A stretch of DNA of 15,884 bases from Dichotomocladium elegans (lineage: Eukaryota; Mucoromycota; Mucoromycetes; Mucorales; Lichtheimiaceae): assembly GCA_025716815.1 (NCBI GenBank), contig JAIXMN010000097.1, positions 1-15,884 of the forward strand. The letters are read 5' to 3'. The notes under the pieces were generated by a model. It saw only the letters and a program-made list of their open reading frames with translations. It made no database searches and was not told where the DNA came from. Of this stretch, positions 1 to 8,198 are shown one piece after another (positions within the stretch are counted from its first letter, which is position 1; every line of letters starts with the position of its first letter). The position numbers and the translations under genes are program-made.

Positions 1-1428
1 TCATCAATACCTGGAGCTTTCTTTGTGGGTAACGAGGTGAGGGCCGTTTGTATCAAATCTTTGTCGATAGGGAAATTTTCCAGACTGTAGGGAGCTGTCT
101 CTTGGAGTGGAGAGTTGTTGGATGGACTGCGGTCTTCTGGGAGATATCGTCCTGAAAATATCATTTCCATGTGGGTAGCCATCTTATTTGCTGCTTCTTG
201 AGGCCTGCTATGTTAGAAAAGGAAGGCTTTAAGTTTCGTCGTTTTTTTATTTTGCTAAACCGTGCAATGGCTTTAGTAAATTCCTTGTTCTCCATGGTTG
301 AGCAGAATTGTTGCCAGGTTTCACGTTTGCGTTGATGTATTAATCTTCGAAGTTTGGCTTGGGTTTTTGGTGGAGGATCCAGTATGAAGTGCATTAACTC
401 CAACAGCTTTACGCCATTTACGATAGTAGTGTTCTTTTTTGTCAAACGTGTTTTGCATCTCCTCTGTCCAAAAATGTTCCATCGTGATTGTTCTTGGTTG
501 TGTCATACGGCCACAGACTGTATCCAGTGAGGTATATATCGCTTCACACATCGCTTGGTTCAAATGTTCTATCTCTTCTACGGCCCGTGTTCTATGTTGC
601 GGGTCAGTGTGGCTATTCGGGGAGCAGGCAGTTAGTGTTTCATTGAAAGTTTGACGATAGCAATCAATTTTCTGAGGGTTTTTCAATTTGCTCAAATTCC
701 ATATCCTACGCTGAGGGGGCAAGGTAGTCGGGATTGTGGAAGCGGTGCTGAAGTCAAGCGTCATGAATTTATGGTTTGAATCTAGTGACATGTCGTCCAG
801 GATGGTTAGTGTTGGTGTGAGTAGCTCAGTATCACTAAAGAAATAGTCAATAATACTCCTTCCATTGTAAGTGATTGAGGTGGGTTGTCCATATTGCAGT
901 CGGGCGTTCCAATTAACTAGATGATTAATTTGAATCCAATCATGCAGCAGCTTGCCACGGTATGTAAATGTCGAATCACCTGTGAGTGAGCCCATTCTCG
1001 CATTAAAATCACCGCATATGATAGTAGTGGTTGTGCCTGGCAATGAGGTTGGTATTTGCTCAAGAATGCTTTCTACTGTGTCGTTGGGTAGTGATGGGGG
1101 GAGGTATAAACAGTGGATAAGAAGTTTGTGCATTGTGAATGATAAAGTGTACTTAGCTAATAATGGTTGGTTTGTTGTGATGTGGTGGACTGGTAAGGAG
1201 TGGTTTGGGTTCACTAAAAGGGCTATTCCGTTTTGTCCACGGTAAGTATTTCCTACGGGTTCGCCATAAGTATGATATTGTTGCCAATGGGTGGGGTATC
1301 TATTGGGGTTAAGAGCCACGTTTCTGTACAAGTAAGATATGAGATTTTTCTGCTAAATTAAGAATAGGTGTGATTGCTTGTTTAGGTAGGCCTGTTGCAT
1401 TAAACAATGACATAGAGATACTAGTCAT
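1..1428 (-). pseudogene. LINE ORF2: endonuclease domain and start of reverse transcriptase, broken
   Basis: This is the pol-like ORF of a LINE, whose product nicks target DNA and reverse-transcribes the element there. The frame from 1428 ends in LAEKSHILLVQ followed by a frame change near 1325. The longest open stretch (321-1331) is an endonuclease/exonuclease/phosphatase fold: GDFNAR at its residues 107-112, SIIDYFFSD at 159-167 and SNHKFMTLDF at 185-194. Frame breaks near 365-400 and near 200 follow. The last frame, running to the window edge, reads TALTSLPTKKAPGIDE, which matches the conserved opening of a LINE RT. Two catalytic positions look damaged: the QE(T) glutamate lies at the frame break, and the usual SDH motif is SNH. 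The rest of RT lies outside the window. The family call is firm; the clade is not determined. Confidence 0.85.
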
Positions 1429-1430
1429 TA
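1426..1430 (-). other. TAATG stop/start overlap between LINE ORF1 and ORF2
   Basis: On the minus strand the ORF1 stop codon TAA (1428-1430) shares its last A with an ATG (1426-1428). That ATG opens the frame starting MTSISMSLFNATGLP, which leads into the endonuclease domain. Overlaps of the UAAUG type are known to support termination-reinitiation in the SART1 LINE. That this element used it is inferred from the arrangement alone. Confidence 0.55.
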
Positions 1431-1870
1431 TTGATTGTCCTCCTCGAATTCCAAATCCGAGGGGTATTCATTCATTTGTTCGTCGTTGTCTGTGATGAAA
1501 ATATCATTTTGAGTAGAGCTTTTGGCAGGCATGGTGGTCGTATAGGTTTCTTGGGATATCATATTTTGTTGGAAGAAGTATCTCGCTACTGCATATCTAA
1601 CGGGAGTGCGAATGTAGGTGAGAGCACGATGGAGTCGTTGTTGATGAAGTTCTGTTGCTTTGGTCTGGCGTTCGCATCTGATAGGGAGTCATACTGGGGA
1701 TCTTTCAGTAATTACCGTCTGTGGGATCAAAATTATCTGTAAGGTGTATTTTACATTTGCGAAGTTGGTCTTTGAACTCTTCGGCATAGTCATTGTGGAC
1801 AAGGATTGCGACAATATTGCGGTCGGGGTAATGAATATCGAGGAGTCGGCTGTTGTTGATGCCTAAGGTG
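1428..1870 (-). pseudogene. LINE ORF1, C-terminal remnant with frame breaks
   Basis: This is the C-terminal end of the first ORF of a non-LTR retrotransposon, which in such elements encodes an RNA-binding chaperone-like protein. Reading leftwards from 1870, one frame gives a stretch containing LGINNSRLLDIHYP and HNDYAEEF, and stops at 1705-1707. A different frame resumes around 1645 with a basic helical stretch (HQQRLHRALTYIR, then VARYFFQQN). It ends in an acidic tail (DLEFEEDNQ) with a TAA at 1428-1430. One or two indels therefore lie between about 1640 and 1710. The N-terminal part is missing because the element 1 LTR starts at 1871. Assignment to ORF1 rests mainly on its position directly before the endonuclease ORF; I do not see a zinc knuckle. 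The frame is open right up to the LTR junction, so it was cut there. Confidence 0.6.
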
Positions 1871-2195
1871 TGTTGTATTTGCTTATTTAAAAAATTGATA
1901 ACAGTTGTAAGTCGATGACTATGAACTTAGGTGTCTTTATTATTCTTCAGATGAAGTAGAAGGATTATTTACTTTGTGAGGTTTAATGGGAATTATATTA
2001 TTTGAGGACGCGTATGCTAGTCACTAATTTCAGGTTCAGATGCTTATTGGGTGATTATTATACTTAGGCCTATATCTTGTTCTATGTTGTACATAACCTA
2101 TATTAGATGCAATATAGATAGACCGTGGTAGAATGTATTCTCTACCTGGTTGTACGTACTCGAGTATTGTAGTTATTATCTCACCAAACACGTCA
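1871..2195 (-). repeat. 3' LTR of element 1 (325 bp)
   Basis: A direct repeat matches 7873-8197 at a constant offset of 6002 bases with no difference found by eye. Read on the minus strand it begins TGACGTGTTTGG and ends AAATACAACA, so it has the usual TG...CA ends. The polypurine tract adjoins its right edge, which fixes it as the 3' LTR. AATAAA-like signals (AATAATAAAGAC on the minus strand) lie within it. Confidence 0.95.
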
Positions 2196-2198
2196 TTA

Positions 2199-2208
2199 CC
2201 CCCCTCCA
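2199..2208 (-). other. Polypurine tract of element 1
   Basis: On the minus strand the sequence TCTGGAGGGGGGTAA directly precedes the LTR start TGACGTG. A purine run abutting the 3' LTR is the plus-strand DNA primer of LTR retroelements. Element 2 carries a very similar tract (GGAAGGGGGG then TAA). Confidence 0.9.
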
Positions 2209-2560
2209 GATGGAACATCGTCTGTTAAAAGTGGAGGTGAGGATACATATTTTGATTGTAGTTGCGTAATGTTTGTAGAAGTTATAATAAGGAATTGAGC
2301 GTGCACTCTCAAAGCCTAATATTTGATTCAATTTTGACGCATTTCTGTGAGCTTGCCATGATCAACCTGTATTCGTTGATTTGAGGACAGTGAATGAAGT
2401 GATTTGACATACATGTATGGTATGTTATCAATTGAGTAGTGTGCATACTATAGTTTAAAGTCAAACCAGATCCATTCAAGTTCATCTTGATGGGGATGAA
2501 TGCCGTTAAAAACCCAGTGGGAAAAAAGGTACAACTCGAATGTCCCAATGATCTATCACT
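2209..2560 (-). other. 3' untranslated region of element 1
   Basis: About 350 bases lie between the integrase-chromodomain stop codon (TAA at 2561-2563) and the polypurine tract. Short frames exist in it (for example 2309-2548) but have no recognisable motif. I see nothing else here. Confidence 0.6.
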
Positions 2561-4027
2561 TTATAGTTTACTGCGTTTGCTACGACGCATAACACGACTC
2601 TCTGATGTTGAGGTGTGCTTATTATTACATCTCCTGCGTTTTCCATTTCCTGATGTGGAATCTGTACGCATATTTACTGTGTGCATGTCTTTTTCAAGAT
2701 CATCTGCATCCATAATTCTCTTAAGCATCTGTGATTTCTTGTAATTTTTTGGAGGTGTATATCGTTCTTTTTCCTGATTCATATCTTCATGGGAGAGTTT
2801 AATTCCCAATCGTCTCCAGTATTCGTTGATTACTTCAGGATCAGTGAAGTTTTCAGGTGGAATCCAAGAGTCATCATCCTTGGTGTAATTTTTCCAGCGC
2901 ACAAGATATTCCCTATTGCCTGGTTCTCCACGGTGATCTATAATTGCTTCAATTACATATAATTCTTCTGCAGGTATGATTTCCTCTTGTGATATTAACT
3001 TTAGTTCTTCAGGTGAATAGTTTCGAGACATTAATATGCCTTCTTCATCTTTTAACACATATGATCCACCTCGTGTTTTCCTGACTACAGTGTATGGTCC
3101 TTGATATGCAGGTGACAAATTATTGTACCTGTCTCTTACCCTAACCATAACATGTCCTCCTTCAGGGTAGTCTATTATTTTATGCTTACCATCAGCAATG
3201 CTCTTCTGCTTGTCAGTATACAGTTTAGTTCGTTGAGCAATGGCTGGAAATATAATGCTAGACATGTAGTCAATTCTTTCCATCAATTCTTCATGAGTCA
3301 TATATGACTTTTCTGTAGTTTCACCATTATTATCATAGCGGATAAAGTCATTCATCTTACGTGCAAACATAAGTGAGAATGGGGTAGAGTTCAATCTCTT
3401 GGACACTTTGTTATTAAGCATCAGTTGCACTGAAGGGACATAATAGTGCCAATCTTCACCGTTTCCTTCCATTATTTTCGCTAATACCTTTTTTGTGCTT
3501 TGCACAAACCTTTCACTTAAATTACTAGCTGGATGATAAGCGGTGATGTAACGCTTGTCAATTGCCATAAGCTTGAACATGCTGTTGATTAATTCATTCT
3601 TGAATTCAGTGCCATTGTCAGAAATAGTGAAATGACGTGGGTATCCTAATAATGAGAAGATCTTGATGAGAGCTTGAGCAACCACTTTGGCAGTTTTATC
3701 AACTAGTGGTTCCAGTATAACAAATCGTGTACAAATGTCTACTACAATGAGTAGGTAGGTATATTGCCCTTGATTGGATTTAAATGGGCCAGCCAGATCC
3801 ATGGCATATGAATCACCAGGCATATAACTATACACTGGCTTCTGAGGGTTATATCCCTTTTTGTGTACATTGTACTTTTGGCATGTAGGACATTGGCTAA
3901 CATACTTTACTGCATCTGCTAATAAGTTAGGCCAATGCATATCTTGGTTATGAATGTGCTTGACAATATGATCAGCACCAAAATGCCCGAATTTGTGAGC
4001 ATCATCTAAAATATCCTGTCTGTCTTT
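2561..4027 (-). CDS. Element 1 integrase with C-terminal chromodomain (-1 frame part of Pol)
   Basis: This part of Pol inserts the DNA copy, and the chromodomain is thought to direct insertion towards marked chromatin. The first in-frame ATG is at 3940 (459 aa from there), but homology extends upstream to 4027 (DILDDAHKFGHFGADHIV), where the zinc-binding histidines lie; no start codon was chosen there. Numbered from the ATG: zinc cysteines C17 and C20; catalytic D48, D108 and E143; a GPY motif at 281-283; and a chromodomain at about 326-378 with likely cage residues Y328, W349 and Y352. A Lys/Arg-rich tail ends RRSKRSKL. The gap between the last two catalytic residues is 34, not the 35 seen in elements 2 and 3. 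It needs the upstream frame to be expressed. Confidence 0.92.
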   Translation of the reverse strand, partial: KDRQDILDDAHKFGHFGADHIVKHIHNQDMHWPNLLADAVKYVSQCPTCQKYNVHKKGYNPQKPVYSYMPGDSYAMDLAGPFKSNQGQYTYLLIVVDICTRFVILEPLVDKTAKVVAQALIKIFSLLGYPRHFTISDNGTEFKNELINSMFKLMAIDKRYITAYHPASNLSERFVQSTKKVLAKIMEGNGEDWHYYVPSVQLMLNNKVSKRLNSTPFSLMFARKMNDFIRYDNNGETTEKSYMTHEELMERIDYMSSIIFPAIAQRTKLYTDKQKSIADGKHKIIDYPEGGHVMVRVRDRYNNLSPAYQGPYTVVRKTRGGSYVLKDEEGILMSRNYSPEELKLISQEEIIPAEELYVIEAIIDHRGEPGNREYLVRWKNYTKDDDSWIPPENFTDPEVINEYWRRLGIKLSHEDMNQEKERYTPPKNYKKSQMLKRIMDADDLEKDMHTVNMRTDSTSGNGKRRRCNNKHTSTSESRVMRRSKRSKL

Positions 4028-7000
4028 TTCTCGGGTGTAACATAATTTTTGTCTGAGAATTTTGACGGGTTCTGAACATAGAAGACTTTTACTTTTCCAT
4101 CTTTTCTGACTGCTTTGTTCTTGCTTACTCTTTGCTTTTTGTCGAGATTGTGAGTTGTAAATGTCTCATCACCCCCCTCCAGTTCCAAGGTAGTCTGAAA
4201 AATTCGAGAGAGCTTGTCGCTGAGAATGTTCAGTATGCCAGGAACGTAAACGACATCAAAATCATAATCGAGAATCGTTCCCATCCAATTAATCATCATA
4301 GGATTGATGTTATCCTGTGTGAATAAGTATGTCAAACTGCGATGATCAGTGTGAACAGTGAAATGTCGGCCCCATAGAAATTTGTGAAACTTCTTCAACG
4401 CAAAAACGATCGCTAGCAATTCACGCTTGGTGACCGGATAGTTACGTTCTGAAGTGGAGAGCGAACGAGCCATGAAGCCATTGTAGACTATACGTTTAGT
4501 CGTGATGCCATTGGCATCAGTAGTAACATCTTCTTGATACAGCGCAGCACCAATACCAAAATTAGAAGCATCAGTAACTACATGCATGGGTTTGGTTGTG
4601 TCAACAGGTTTAAGTACAATGTTGGACATCAGAATGGCTTTAATGGCATCGAAGTGAGCATCTAGTTTTGGAGTCCAAGTGATGTGCTTAGAGCTTTCCA
4701 AATGGCGTAAACCATCCAATGGTGCAGTTAAGTGTGCAGCCAAAGGTAAATGTTCCCTGAAATAGTTAATTAAACCAAGGAATCGTTGCATTTGTTTGCC
4801 CGTAGTAGGCTTGGGGTATTCATGTAAATTGCTTAGCTTTCTGGGATCAAGAGATCGACCTTGTTCTGAAATACAGAAACCAAGAAGATATACGGATTTC
4901 ATGCCTATATGACATTTTTCAGGATTGAGTATAAGATTACTCCGGGTGAGAGCTTGAATGGCCTGCTTAACGTGACTAAAGTGCTCTTCAACAGAACGAC
5001 TAAAGATACAGACATCATCTACAAAGTGGTGAGTAAATTGTTTCATATCCTTGAATATGATATCCATTACACGGGAGAATTTGCTAGTGAGTGTTTTGAT
5101 GCCAAATGGTGCACCAACATGGTGATAATGAACATTTCTGTGTGTGAATGTAGTTTTGTGTTGATCAGGTTCATAGATCTTGAAACGATTGAAGGCACTT
5201 TTTAAATCAAGTGTAGTGAATACAGTTGCACCTTGCATATCATGAAAGATATCGTTGATGAGTGGAAGTGGATATTTATCTTCCTCTATGAGAATTTTAT
5301 TGAGTTCTCGAGGATCAAGGCATACACGATGAGCAGTGAGGTTGCCTTGAGCATCTTTTTTCTTGCTGATAGTTAAAGGGTTGTTAAAGCCTGTTGGTGT
5401 GTTAGACTGCACAATAGTGCCTTCTGATAACCATTTTTCTATATTGTCATCCACTACGGACATGAGTGTATCTGCAATAGGATACTGTTTCCTATAGGCT
5501 ACTTTACCTTCAGGTGTAGACAAATGTACCACACTTTCAGGTAAATTACAAAATGAATTCTTGTCAATTTTCTGGTTTTCATCAATATACTTTTGCAATG
5601 CAGATAGTAAAGTTTTATGTTGCAATTCAGTGCCTGCATAAGAGATGTTGGGTTGGTATTCACGATCATCTATAGAATCATCATGGATAATCTTGTTGTC
5701 ATCCCAATTAACAGCCACACCTGTTAAGGTTACGCCAATGTGTGGCATAAGATCTTTGCCAATTATGGCATCCATGCTATCATCATGTAATTCAAATACG
5801 TCAAAGGCATGCTGACAGACATGGCCATTGTACGAAATATTAAGCTTATTGGTTTGGCCTAATCTTTTAATAGTATTGTGCTTTTGTGCAAAGACAATAT
5901 CGCCCTCAATCTCATTCAATTTAAGATTTTGAAATGTTTTATTTGACTTCAGAAGACTTTTATTTAGGATTGATATATCCGAACCAGTATCCAGAAGAGC
6001 CATCAGTCTTTGACCTTCTATAAGGATGGGTGAAAGAGGTGTCAACGGGCTTTGTTTCATAATGGCTTTTGAGGATTTATGATCCATTATAGCTGCTATT
6101 ATGTACTTACAATCATCAGATTTTTGGTTTTTGAGTCGATTCAATTCATCCTTGAATTCATCAATGTCGTCTTCATGGAATGATTTGACAGGATGATGGT
6201 CCATGTCAATCATGTCAACGTCGTGTTCCTGTAGATTGTAATTTTTATCTTGTTTAACAACCATGTTGACGCGTTTAAATTCGCTATTTTGTTTATCATA
6301 TGAAGGAGTATAATTCCTATGATTATTACCACGATTGTCATTTGTATGAGTCTTGAAATTGCTGTTCTGCAGCTTGATGTATGCTGCACAATTATTTCTG
6401 TGTGCCAAACTGAACGGCTCTTTGTTGCAATAGTGGCAAATATTGGTCGTAGACAACCTGTTATGAGGCGCCCAGCGAGATGCATTACTGCCATTAGGAC
6501 TATGCCTGAAAGTCTTTTGCATCCGAGGATTATGATCATCAGCTGCATGCTTACGTTTTCTATCATGATGTTTGATGGCATCATGACGACTCAAAGAATT
6601 ATATTTCTTATTGTCACTGCTAGCCACATCATTATCTGATGTTGGTTTCGCTTTCTTATCCCTTTTTAAACCTTGTGCGTAGCTGTCTTTGTTACCAAAA
6701 GACACATAAACCTTTTTCAGTTCATTGCTGAGCATCACCTTATGTTGGTTGAAGAGTACTGCGGTTTCTCTCCAGGTTGCGGGAAAAGGATCTGTTTCAT
6801 CAGATTTGTTGCCAGTGATCATGTTGATTTTGTCATATATGACTTTCCTAAACTGCTTTGGTAAACTGTTAAAGAATAACATCACAACCAACTTATTATC
6901 ATTAACTTCCGTAAGCTCGTCAAAAAGATTTGTGAATCGGTCAACATAGTCCACGAAATCTTCATCAAATGTTGGTGATATACGAAGTAACCGTAATCCC

Positions 7001-7863
7001 TTTTGAAAGTTGGTTGTCTGTATATCAAACCTTTCAGTGATGAGTCGCTTCACTTGCGTCCAAGTGAGCTCCTCCTTCTTTTTTTCTATATTTTTCTTGT
7101 ACCAACTAAAAACTAAATCAGGACATGCTGTGAATGACATACGTAATGCACTAAACCAATTATGTTCAATAGACTCATCTGTCATAAAATGAGTGAAGAC
7201 ACTTTCAAAAGTATTGAAAAATGCTTCTAATGATGGATATGATGTTCCATTGTCATTTTTCTTTGGGTCACCATTCTTGTTATTATGGACAAGGGTGGCG
7301 TCAATGCTGGTAATTCTGAAGTGCGGTATAACGCCCACAGGAATTGACTTTTTCATCAGATTGGTTGATATACCTTGCTGATGATCAGCATGGGCAGTAG
7401 GCTTAGCGCCTCCCCCGGATTGCAACATGTTATATTGTTGCAACAAGTCATTGCGTTGCTGCGTTAATATTTGCAGCTTCATGCTGGTGCTTTTTATATC
7501 AGCATCATTTATAGCATCACACAATTTTTCATTCAGTTGCATGATTTTTTTGTTGAGTACTGATATGTTACTCTGTATGTTGACAGTAACGTCTAAAACC
7601 TCTTTTTGAGGCTTAGCATTTTCTTCGACAGGGCTAGTTGCATTATCTGCATCACCCATGTCAACATCTTCCATGAGATCTTTCTCAATCTCTTCTTCCA
7701 ACGTGAGTTCGAAGTCCAAAGGATTTTCGCTCCCACGCAGTTGTTGATCAATGTAGAACAACTTTGGTGAAGGTCTGCGACCAGAAGCAACGTCAACAAA
7801 GTTGGGTCTTTGATCCCCACTTGAAATGTTGTTGTTGTTGTTGTTGTTACGTTCGGTGTTCAT
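4006..7863 (-). CDS. Element 1 Gag-protease-RT-RNase H polyprotein (1285 aa)
   Basis: This single frame encodes the capsid protein and the protease, reverse transcriptase and RNase H of a gypsy element. The start at 7863 is the first ATG after the LTR. Domains in order: an Asn run (6-12); a likely coiled coil (about 95-148, heptad-like L/I spacing); a retrotransposon Gag domain (about 232-345); a basic linker; a CCHC-like knuckle C476-C479-H488-C492; an aspartic protease with DTGS at 625-628; RT with motif A aspartate D886 and FVDD at 947-950; and RNase H with D1098, E1148, D1173 and D1216. The catalytic residues I could place are all present. The knuckle spacing (CX2CX8HX3C) is unusual. No stop or shift separates gag from pol. 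The frame ends at TAG 4006-4008, just past a -1 break, so full Pol would need a frameshift or a repaired copy. Confidence 0.95.
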   Translation of the reverse strand: MNTERNNNNNNNISSGDQRPNFVDVASGRRPSPKLFYIDQQLRGSENPLDFELTLEEEIEKDLMEDVDMGDADNATSPVEENAKPQKEVLDVTVNIQSNISVLNKKIMQLNEKLCDAINDADIKSTSMKLQILTQQRNDLLQQYNMLQSGGGAKPTAHADHQQGISTNLMKKSIPVGVIPHFRITSIDATLVHNNKNGDPKKNDNGTSYPSLEAFFNTFESVFTHFMTDESIEHNWFSALRMSFTACPDLVFSWYKKNIEKKKEELTWTQVKRLITERFDIQTTNFQKGLRLLRISPTFDEDFVDYVDRFTNLFDELTEVNDNKLVVMLFFNSLPKQFRKVIYDKINMITGNKSDETDPFPATWRETAVLFNQHKVMLSNELKKVYVSFGNKDSYAQGLKRDKKAKPTSDNDVASSDNKKYNSLSRHDAIKHHDRKRKHAADDHNPRMQKTFRHSPNGSNASRWAPHNRLSTTNICHYCNKEPFSLAHRNNCAAYIKLQNSNFKTHTNDNRGNNHRNYTPSYDKQNSEFKRVNMVVKQDKNYNLQEHDVDMIDMDHHPVKSFHEDDIDEFKDELNRLKNQKSDDCKYIIAAIMDHKSSKAIMKQSPLTPLSPILIEGQRLMALLDTGSDISILNKSLLKSNKTFQNLKLNEIEGDIVFAQKHNTIKRLGQTNKLNISYNGHVCQHAFDVFELHDDSMDAIIGKDLMPHIGVTLTGVAVNWDDNKIIHDDSIDDREYQPNISYAGTELQHKTLLSALQKYIDENQKIDKNSFCNLPESVVHLSTPEGKVAYRKQYPIADTLMSVVDDNIEKWLSEGTIVQSNTPTGFNNPLTISKKKDAQGNLTAHRVCLDPRELNKILIEEDKYPLPLINDIFHDMQGATVFTTLDLKSAFNRFKIYEPDQHKTTFTHRNVHYHHVGAPFGIKTLTSKFSRVMDIIFKDMKQFTHHFVDDVCIFSRSVEEHFSHVKQAIQALTRSNLILNPEKCHIGMKSVYLLGFCISEQGRSLDPRKLSNLHEYPKPTTGKQMQRFLGLINYFREHLPLAAHLTAPLDGLRHLESSKHITWTPKLDAHFDAIKAILMSNIVLKPVDTTKPMHVVTDASNFGIGAALYQEDVTTDANGITTKRIVYNGFMARSLSTSERNYPVTKRELLAIVFALKKFHKFLWGRHFTVHTDHRSLTYLFTQDNINPMMINWMGTILDYDFDVVYVPGILNILSDKLSRIFQTTLELEGGDETFTTHNLDKKQRVSKNKAVRKDGKVKVFYVQNPSKFSDKNYVTPEKKTDRIF
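4025..4029 (-). other. A-run frame break between RNase H and integrase
   Basis: On the minus strand the codons GAG AAA AAG precede the break (five A's). The upstream frame continues only to TAG at 4006-4008, while the integrase zinc-binding region is in the -1 frame. If the frame changes at this run, the junction aligns without gaps to the same region of element 3. A lost A or ribosomal -1 slippage on G AAA AAG would both explain it; a lost A is the simpler explanation. Confidence 0.75.
7828..7848 (-). repeat. (GTT)7 microsatellite coding an Asn run in Gag
   Basis: Seven GTT units on the plus strand read as AAC codons on the minus strand. They encode residues 6-12 of the element 1 polyprotein. 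Such runs are length-variable and lie outside the structured Gag domain. Confidence 0.9.
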
Positions 7864-7872
7864 CGAAAAAAA

Positions 7873-8197
7873 TGTTGTATTTGCTTATTTAAAAAATTGA
7901 TAACAGTTGTAAGTCGATGACTATGAACTTAGGTGTCTTTATTATTCTTCAGATGAAGTAGAAGGATTATTTACTTTGTGAGGTTTAATGGGAATTATAT
8001 TATTTGAGGACGCGTATGCTAGTCACTAATTTCAGGTTCAGATGCTTATTGGGTGATTATTATACTTAGGCCTATATCTTGTTCTATGTTGTACATAACC
8101 TATATTAGATGCAATATAGATAGACCGTGGTAGAATGTATTCTCTACCTGGTTGTACGTACTCGAGTATTGTAGTTATTATCTCACCAAACACGTCA
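7873..8197 (-). repeat. 5' LTR of element 1 (325 bp)
   Basis: This is the second copy of the 325-bp LTR. The gag start codon lies only nine bases inside the element (7863), so this is the 5' LTR and should hold the promoter. I see no consensus TATAAAA box in it. Its right edge abuts an open gypsy pol frame on the plus strand (element 2). Confidence 0.95.
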
Positions 8198-8198
8198 T

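Larger units (their letters stand above)
1871..8197 (-). mobile_element. Element 1: nearly complete Ty3/gypsy chromovirus
   Basis: This 6327-bp LTR retrotransposon lies on the minus strand, with its 5' LTR at 7873-8197 and its 3' LTR at 1871-2195. Between them come gag, aspartic protease, RT, RNase H, integrase and chromodomain in the gypsy order, then a 3' UTR and a polypurine tract. The LTRs look identical by eye, which suggests a recent insertion. The only obvious coding defect is one -1 frame break between RNase H and integrase. The flanks differ (aggtg on the left, tacag on the right), so no target-site duplication is present. The left flank is LINE coding sequence and the right flank is coding sequence of a different gypsy element. 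Confidence 0.95.

Noticed and set aside
952..1245. Plus-strand frames opposite the LINE endonuclease
   Set aside because: The minus strand has clear endonuclease motifs; these are antisense shadows.
2036..2218. 60-residue minus-strand frame inside the 3' LTR
   Set aside because: It lies in LTR sequence and its twin in the other LTR is not linked to any coding motif.
2309..2548. 79-residue frame between integrase and polypurine tract, possible extra gene
   Set aside because: It has no recognisable motif, sits where a 3' UTR is expected, and is no longer than chance frames nearby.
4006..4036. Programmed frameshift as a firm annotation
   Set aside because: Only one copy is available and a lost A in a homopolymer explains it equally well, so it is kept as a finding.
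6210..6639. Hydrophobic frames of 106-124 residues in both strands over Gag, membrane protein-like
   Set aside because: They overlap the Gag zinc-knuckle and basic region in other frames; the hydrophobicity is a by-product of AT-rich codons.
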